Shown piece by piece: positions 59,635 to 64,000 of a stretch of 64,000 nt of DNA (position 1 is its first letter; every line of letters begins with the position of its first letter). The notes below the pieces were generated by a model, which saw only the letters and a list, made by a program, of their open reading frames with translations, was not told where the DNA came from and did no database searches. Source of the stretch: PALSA-505 sp035308365 (GTDB lineage Bacteria > Actinomycetota > Actinomycetes > Streptosporangiales > Streptosporangiaceae); NCBI GenBank assembly GCA_035308365.1, contig DATGGU010000002.1:9098-73097 (forward strand). Reading direction: 5' to 3'. The translations under genes were made by a program, and so were the position numbers.

Positions 59635-59775
59635 TCAGTCCCGGGGGATGAGCTGGGTGGCGTGGGCCGCTGCGGCGAGCGCCGCGGGGTTGGACAGCCA
59701 GCCGCCGAACTCCGGCCCGGTCTTGTGCAGCCGCTGATAAGCCTCGTCCAGCACTCCTGCCGCATCGGATGCCAC
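59635..59775 (-). pseudogene. N-terminal remnant of a questin-oxidase-like protein
   Basis: 46 codons with strong GGAGG before the GTG. The stretch LDEAYQRLHKTGPEFGGWLS matches the N-terminus of the questin oxidase-like family (DUF4243), which continues for several hundred residues; here the frame turns into low-complexity Ala and stops. Ribosome site is intact, body lost. Confidence 0.55.
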
Positions 59776-59913
59776 GTGTCCTCCAAAATCACCGATCGTC
59801 TCGGAACCGAGACTACGGTGGCAATGGCCCATAGGTAAGGTCCATTTCCATCCGATGATTATGGGCCACTTCGGATCCGGGGAATCAGCGCACTGACTGA
59901 TGCGCTGGCCGGG

Positions 59914-60552
59914 CTACCGGCTGATCCACCGGCTTGCGCACGGCCTGATCCAGAGCGGAGGGGAGACCGGCCGGAGGACCGGGGACATCTTGGCTGGCTT
60001 GGGCAGCGCGGAGAAGTCGGCGATCTGGGTGGCGGTGGCTGAGGAACCACTGACGGTGGCGAGCACCGATACCGTCTGGCCGGTCTTGACCGAGGCGATG
60101 CCGCCCCGCTGGCCGTCCACGATGGTGGAGCCTGTCACCCGGTAGGCCTTGGTGTAGCCGTCACTGCTCTTGACCGTGACGGAACTGGTGCTCACGGCCG
60201 TGACGGTGCCCCGCTGGGTATCGATCGTCTGGTAGCCGCCGCCCGGCTTGGACGTCACGAACTGGCCGTGAATGGCACCGAACACCCCGAAGCCAAGCGG
60301 CCCAGGCGGCCCGGGGATGGCGAAGGCGGGTACCTGCGACAGGAAACCGCGGCCGGGCAGCTTGATCTGGCAGTGGGACGGCGGCGAAGACGGCGCGGGC
60401 GTCGCAACCGCCGTCCCCACCGTGGGGGCCCGCCGCGGGGCCGATGGCGACGACGACGCCGCGAGGGCGGCGCCGGCGCCGCTGATGAGCGCGGTAACCG
60501 CTACCGCGGCGGTGATCACGGGCCTGCTGGGCCTCACACGCGCAGGAATCAT
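59914..60552 (-). CDS. secreted DUF5666-type protein
   Basis: 212 aa. Signal peptide at residues about 13-32 (VITAAVAVTALISGAGAALA), a Ser/Pro linker, then a beta-rich domain with GQFVTSKPGGGYQTIDTQRG and TAVSTSSVTVKSSDGYTKAY plus TGSTIVDGQRGGIASVKTGQ, matching the OB-like DUF5666 repeat. Extracellular or surface location; function unknown. Upstream 60553-60799 shows no gene. Confidence 0.78.
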   Translation of the reverse strand: MIPARVRPSRPVITAAVAVTALISGAGAALAASSSPSAPRRAPTVGTAVATPAPSSPPSHCQIKLPGRGFLSQVPAFAIPGPPGPLGFGVFGAIHGQFVTSKPGGGYQTIDTQRGTVTAVSTSSVTVKSSDGYTKAYRVTGSTIVDGQRGGIASVKTGQTVSVLATVSGSSATATQIADFSALPKPAKMSPVLRPVSPPLWIRPCASRWISR

Positions 60553-60799
60553 GACGGGCCTCCCACCGATGCGTCACTGGGCCTTCACTCATCGTCCAGC
60601 ACGATTTTGAAGACAGGCTGAAAGCATGCTTCCAAATCCACGTGAATGAGCAGGCCAGCCGGCGGTACGTGCGCGGCGGTAAGTGGCGGGGTGATGCCGG
60701 GGTAGCGGGTGAACCAGCGGAATGCCCGGCCAGCGGCGTACCGGCTGCGGCCGGTGGGCGGCGGCCCGGTAGGGCGCAAGCTGGCTGCCTGTCCGGAGG

Positions 60800-62344
60800 T
60801 CATCGGCCCGCTCCGCCGCCGGCGCTGGTGGTGAGGGCTGGCGGGAGGCTGGTGCAGCCTGGGCAGGGCGGTTTCCTGGTGAAGTAGGCGGGGATGGATG
60901 GTGAGTCGGTGGGCGGGTTGGTGGGGAGCAGCAGTGCCGGGCGCGGATGCTGGCTGAAGTCGAAGTCAGCGGTCAGGTTGCCCAGTGCCGGCTGGTTCTC
61001 GCGGACGTCGGGCCGGGGGTCGGGGCGCCCGTCGGTGCGGGGGTTGAGCCGGGCCCCGGCCAGGAAGTCGTCCTCGATGAACTTCAGGTAGGCGTCGCTG
61101 CTGAGCGTGTGATGGTCGATGTACCCGGGCTTGGCGTAGGGGGAGATGGTGATGGCGGGCACCCGCAGGCCGTAGCCGTTGCGGTCGACGCTGGGGGGTA
61201 CCGCGTTGTCGTAGAAGCCGCCCCAGTCATCCCAGGCGAGGAAGATCGCGGTTGAGTCCCAGTCGCGGCTTTTCATGGCGGCGTTGATGACCGCGGTGAC
61301 GTAGGCCTGGCCCTGGTGGATGCTGGCGGGCGGATGGTCGCTGTCCGGGCCGGAGGGGGTGATCCAGCTCACCGAGGGCAGGGTGCCGGCCCGGGCCGCC
61401 GCGAAGTAGCCCGACAGGTCCTTGATGTTGCCGAGTTGGTGGTCTTGCTGAACGTCGCCGAACAGGGGCAGCGGGTTCCAGACCCCCGGGGTGCGGGCGT
61501 TTTGCCGTACCGGGGCGCAGGTCAGGTCGGCGTCGTCGGCACAGTCGGGCTGCACACCGGTCTGCACGTAATAGGCCCAGCTCACGTGGTGGGCGTGCAG
61601 CAGCCAGGTGATGTCGGTCCAGGCCAGGTCGATCCTGGCCTGGCCTGATGTGAGTTCTTGCTGGACGGCCCGGTCGAACACCCGCAGCCCGTAGGGGTTG
61701 AGGTTGCTGGCGCAGCTCATCGGCGAACGGGTGCGGCACTTGGCCGACCAGGCCGACACGATCGACAGCCGGTCGGGCAGCGACCAGGACCGGACCGGTT
61801 CGAACATGTGGTCATCCAGCGCGAAGTGCCTGGCATAGGCCCAGTAGTTGGGGATCTCCGCCGCGGTGTGATACCCCATCACCTCCGGGCGCCACCCGAT
61901 CTGGCACGCGGGGGTGGTGGGCGGGGTGCACGTCGCCCGGCCCGCGAAGCGCTGCCGGATGAACCCGTCCATCCTTCCGCCGTCGATATCGAGGATCGCG
62001 TTCCGTTCGCCGTGCGGGCCACCCGAGTTGATGTCGGCGGTGAGGTGGTACGGCCGGGTGCAGCCACCCCCGGGTTTGGGCACGCACACCGTTGGCACGC
62101 CGTTACGCCGTGGGATGCCATCCACTCCCGGGTACGTGCCGAAGTAGCTGTCGAACGACCGGTTCTCCTGCATCACGATGATCACGTGCTTGATCTTGTG
62201 GATGCCCGCCGGAGCGGCAGCGGCCTGCTTGCCACGCCCCGGGCAGGAACTGCAAGCCAGCCCCACCATGATCAAGACGACCGCACCGGCGAACGCCACC
62301 ACGCCCCGGCCAGGCTGCACCCAACGCATCCTCCGCATGTTCAC
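60800..62344 (-). CDS. phosphoesterase (phospholipase C type), probable lipoprotein
   Basis: Third PF04185 member in the window, 514 aa. Seen: an N-terminal hydrophobic segment ending in a lipobox-like VGLAC near residue 31, active motif VIIVMQENRSFDSYFGTYP at about 54-72, FLAWDDWGGFYDNAVPP and RVPAITISPYAKPGYIDHHT. The proline-rich C-terminus is low complexity. Arg replaces the His found in the other two copies (QENRS versus ENHS), which is common in phospholipase-like members. Confidence 0.85.
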   Translation of the reverse strand: MNMRRMRWVQPGRGVVAFAGAVVLIMVGLACSSCPGRGKQAAAAPAGIHKIKHVIIVMQENRSFDSYFGTYPGVDGIPRRNGVPTVCVPKPGGGCTRPYHLTADINSGGPHGERNAILDIDGGRMDGFIRQRFAGRATCTPPTTPACQIGWRPEVMGYHTAAEIPNYWAYARHFALDDHMFEPVRSWSLPDRLSIVSAWSAKCRTRSPMSCASNLNPYGLRVFDRAVQQELTSGQARIDLAWTDITWLLHAHHVSWAYYVQTGVQPDCADDADLTCAPVRQNARTPGVWNPLPLFGDVQQDHQLGNIKDLSGYFAAARAGTLPSVSWITPSGPDSDHPPASIHQGQAYVTAVINAAMKSRDWDSTAIFLAWDDWGGFYDNAVPPSVDRNGYGLRVPAITISPYAKPGYIDHHTLSSDAYLKFIEDDFLAGARLNPRTDGRPDPRPDVRENQPALGNLTADFDFSQHPRPALLLPTNPPTDSPSIPAYFTRKPPCPGCTSLPPALTTSAGGGAGR

Positions 62345-62393
62345 GCCACGAACCCACCCCCGTCAACCCAGTGCGACGGCTTGGCCCACGGCG

Positions 62394-62427
62394 CGCCTGG
62401 CCGGGGGAATCGTCCCGGCCAGGCGCG
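62394..62427 (-). terminator. hairpin terminator
   Basis: 13-bp perfect stem GCGCCTGGCCGGG / CCCGGCCAGGCGC with an 8-nt loop, 22 bp past the stop of the lysozyme-ricin gene. Confidence 0.7.
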
Positions 62428-62449
62428 GTGTAAAGATAAACAGGAAGGA

Positions 62450-63883
62450 TCAGGGGGAGTTCCAGAACTGGTTGTTGCAGACTCCCTGGTATCCCCACTG
62501 AACGACGGCTGCGCCCTGGGTTTTGCTGTTGCCGGAAACACCCAGGACATAACCGGAGTTCAGATCTTCGAGCGGGACATATCCGTTGCAGCTGTACGGC
62601 AGCGGGGTCCAGTACTGGTCGTAGTGGCTTGACCCAAGGCAGCTCCAGCCGACGGCCTGTGCTCCCTGGTTAAGGCTGCCGCCGGTGATGCCCAGGCACG
62701 AGCCATTGGCGTTGACCAGCTGATACCAGCCGGGATAGCTGCTGTTCTGACTGCCCCAGTGCCATCGCTGGTCGGCGTTGACGTTGCAGCCCCACTGGAC
62801 CGCGGGCTGGTCGTTGGCATCGCCTGAGATACCCAGGCACAGGCCGGAGTTGTAGTTGAAGACGTCGAAGGGAATCAGTGTCCCGTATTTGCTCCCGGGG
62901 TTGGGCGAGGGTGAAGACGGGGTCCCTGGCGGGGTCGAGTGATACTGCACGTATTCACCGGGGTCGGTTATGTCCATGTCGGCGCTGGTGTGCTGGAGGT
63001 AGGCCGCGTAAGCACCGGAGGTGTAGGTGGCCCAGGGTGAGAAACCGCCCGCCTGGCGGTATTTGTAGACGGCTTCTTCGGCGTTGTTCCACGGGTCCAG
63101 GATCTGGAAGTCGGTACCATATTGGGGGACCGAGTTCCCGCAGGTGATCTGCCACAACCCCCAGCCGGCCCGGTCGGCGCCCGGGCCACAGTAATCAACT
63201 CCCGGCTGGATGTTGCCCGGCAGGAAGGAGCTTTCCGCGCCAGTGATCGCCGCGGCGACCTGTTCGTCGTTGTAGCTGCCGGCGCTGCCGGTCGCGCCTC
63301 CGGCGTAGACCCAGTACCCTTCGATCTGCCCGTAGCCCAGGCTCCCGCTGGGTGCCGAAGGCTGCGGCCGGTGGGTTCCCGGCGGACGGATTCCCGGCCG
63401 GTGAAAGCGGGGCGGGGGAGTCGCCGCGGGGGCCTCGCTGAACGTGACCTCGCGCATGAATCCTCGTGGCGTTCGTCCGGTCACCTGCAGGACCAGCTTG
63501 GTGAACAGGCTCCGCTGCCCGGGCTTGGACATCGGGCCGGTCAGCGTGAGATCCGCGCTGGTGTGTTCCCAGCGCTTGCTTGCGGCGCAGCTGGGGATGC
63601 AGACGTGCCAGGTGACGGTGCCGGTCGCGGTGGCCCGGGCCGGGGTCCAGCTCAGCCAGGTCAGGTGCCCGGCAAGCTCACCGTCGTCGGCACACGTCAA
63701 AATCATGCTGCTGGGCCGCACCAGGGCTGGCCCGGTGCCGCAGTCCTTGACGGCCGGGCTGCCCAGCCGGGCTGCGGCGAACGCCGTGCTGGGTAAAGCA
63801 ACCGCCGCGGGACCGCTTCCCACGACGGCAATCAACGCTGCGGCACGAACCCATGATCGAAGTAATAACTGCACGCCGGTCAT
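62450..63883 (-). CDS. secreted lysozyme-like protein with ricin-type lectin domain
   Basis: 477 aa. In order: signal peptide (to about residue 38, with LIAVVGSGPAAVALPSTAFA), a Cys-containing beta domain (VKDCGTGPALVRPSSMILTC), a proline linker, a lysozyme/transglycosylase-like domain with AAAITGAESSFLPGNIQPGV holding the likely catalytic Glu and WGLWQITCG, and a C-terminal ricin-B trefoil with repeats such as NSGLCLGISGDANDQPAVQW and SCLGITGGSLNQGAQAVGWS. Probably binds and cuts cell-wall polymer. The ATG at 63883 follows AGGAAGGGG. Bases 63884-64000 show nothing further. Confidence 0.82.
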   Translation of the reverse strand: MTGVQLLLRSWVRAAALIAVVGSGPAAVALPSTAFAAARLGSPAVKDCGTGPALVRPSSMILTCADDGELAGHLTWLSWTPARATATGTVTWHVCIPSCAASKRWEHTSADLTLTGPMSKPGQRSLFTKLVLQVTGRTPRGFMREVTFSEAPAATPPPRFHRPGIRPPGTHRPQPSAPSGSLGYGQIEGYWVYAGGATGSAGSYNDEQVAAAITGAESSFLPGNIQPGVDYCGPGADRAGWGLWQITCGNSVPQYGTDFQILDPWNNAEEAVYKYRQAGGFSPWATYTSGAYAAYLQHTSADMDITDPGEYVQYHSTPPGTPSSPSPNPGSKYGTLIPFDVFNYNSGLCLGISGDANDQPAVQWGCNVNADQRWHWGSQNSSYPGWYQLVNANGSCLGITGGSLNQGAQAVGWSCLGSSHYDQYWTPLPYSCNGYVPLEDLNSGYVLGVSGNSKTQGAAVVQWGYQGVCNNQFWNSP

Positions 63884-64000
63884 CCCCTTCCTAGCCCGAA
63901 CACTCAGCACGCCATCCACCGTGCGCACGCCGGTCACGCACAACGTGCCCACCTCTATATCGCCGCTAGCGGCATCTTCGTCACCAGCGGCCCGGCCCCC

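Overview
The window is high-GC (roughly 70 percent by eye) chromosomal DNA with strong GC bias at third codon positions and frequent GTG and TTG starts. Several genes belong to families largely confined to Actinobacteria: DUF3145, DUF3052 beside a one-Cys-type peroxiredoxin, DUF5998, a FasR-like PucR regulator next to fabD-fabH-acpP-fabF, a homodimeric aceE, and a Clp-N protein paired with a small HTH protein. This points to a filamentous or soil actinomycete in the broad Streptomyces/Streptosporangiales range. Genus cannot be decided from the sequence alone. I saw no rRNA, tRNA, CRISPR array, transposase or integrase.

Layout. 0-3 kb: lpdA and pepA. 3-5 kb: a secreted phosphoesterase. 5-11.5 kb: a COG4280 membrane protein with a small partner, a ChrB-domain protein, nitronate monooxygenase plus HIT hydrolase, DUF5998, a nucleotide-pyrophosphatase-like enzyme coupled to a sulfurtransferase, and Clp-N. 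12-16 kb: a membrane thioredoxin-like DUF929 protein, an HD hydrolase, and a Tat-exported phospholipase-C-type enzyme preceded by a PHO-box-like repeat. 16-19.3 kb: a coupled trio of J-domain protein, TraB/FtsK-like ATPase and replication-relaxation protein. 19.5-22 kb: rsgA and a repetitive coiled-coil protein. 22-27 kb: a four-gene MoxR/VWA operon whose first two genes are of unknown function. 27-33 kb: MarR-GNAT fusion, DUF3145, two tandem sedolisin proteases and a nucleoside hydrolase. 33-35.7 kb: an MFS exporter and a dienelactone hydrolase.

35.7-49.5 kb is the most interesting stretch. Reading leftwards, a FasR-like regulator precedes fabD, fabH, acpP, fabF and an accD-type carboxyltransferase. 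The same strand then continues, with only 3 nt between accD and the next gene, into a sulfotransferase, an L-lysine/ornithine N-hydroxylase-like flavoenzyme, a small beta-rich protein, a circularly permuted-type ATP-grasp protein, an MFS transporter and a second ATP-grasp ligase. From the N-hydroxylase to the end the genes overlap one another. I read these six genes as a compact biosynthetic cluster, probably making a sulfated N-hydroxy-amino-acid-derived small molecule, attached to the housekeeping fatty-acid operon.

49.6-64 kb: a PEP-mutase/isocitrate-lyase family protein, aceE, a glycosyltransferase with a cysteine-rich N-terminus, YjbQ, DUF3052 and peroxiredoxin, a zinc-ribbon protein, an AraC regulator, an alditol oxidase with two truncated gene remnants beside it, a secreted DUF5666 protein, a third phosphoesterase, and a secreted lysozyme-like/ricin-type protein. 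Three separate extracellular phosphoesterases, two secreted proteases and a wall hydrolase suggest a saprophytic, phosphate-scavenging lifestyle.
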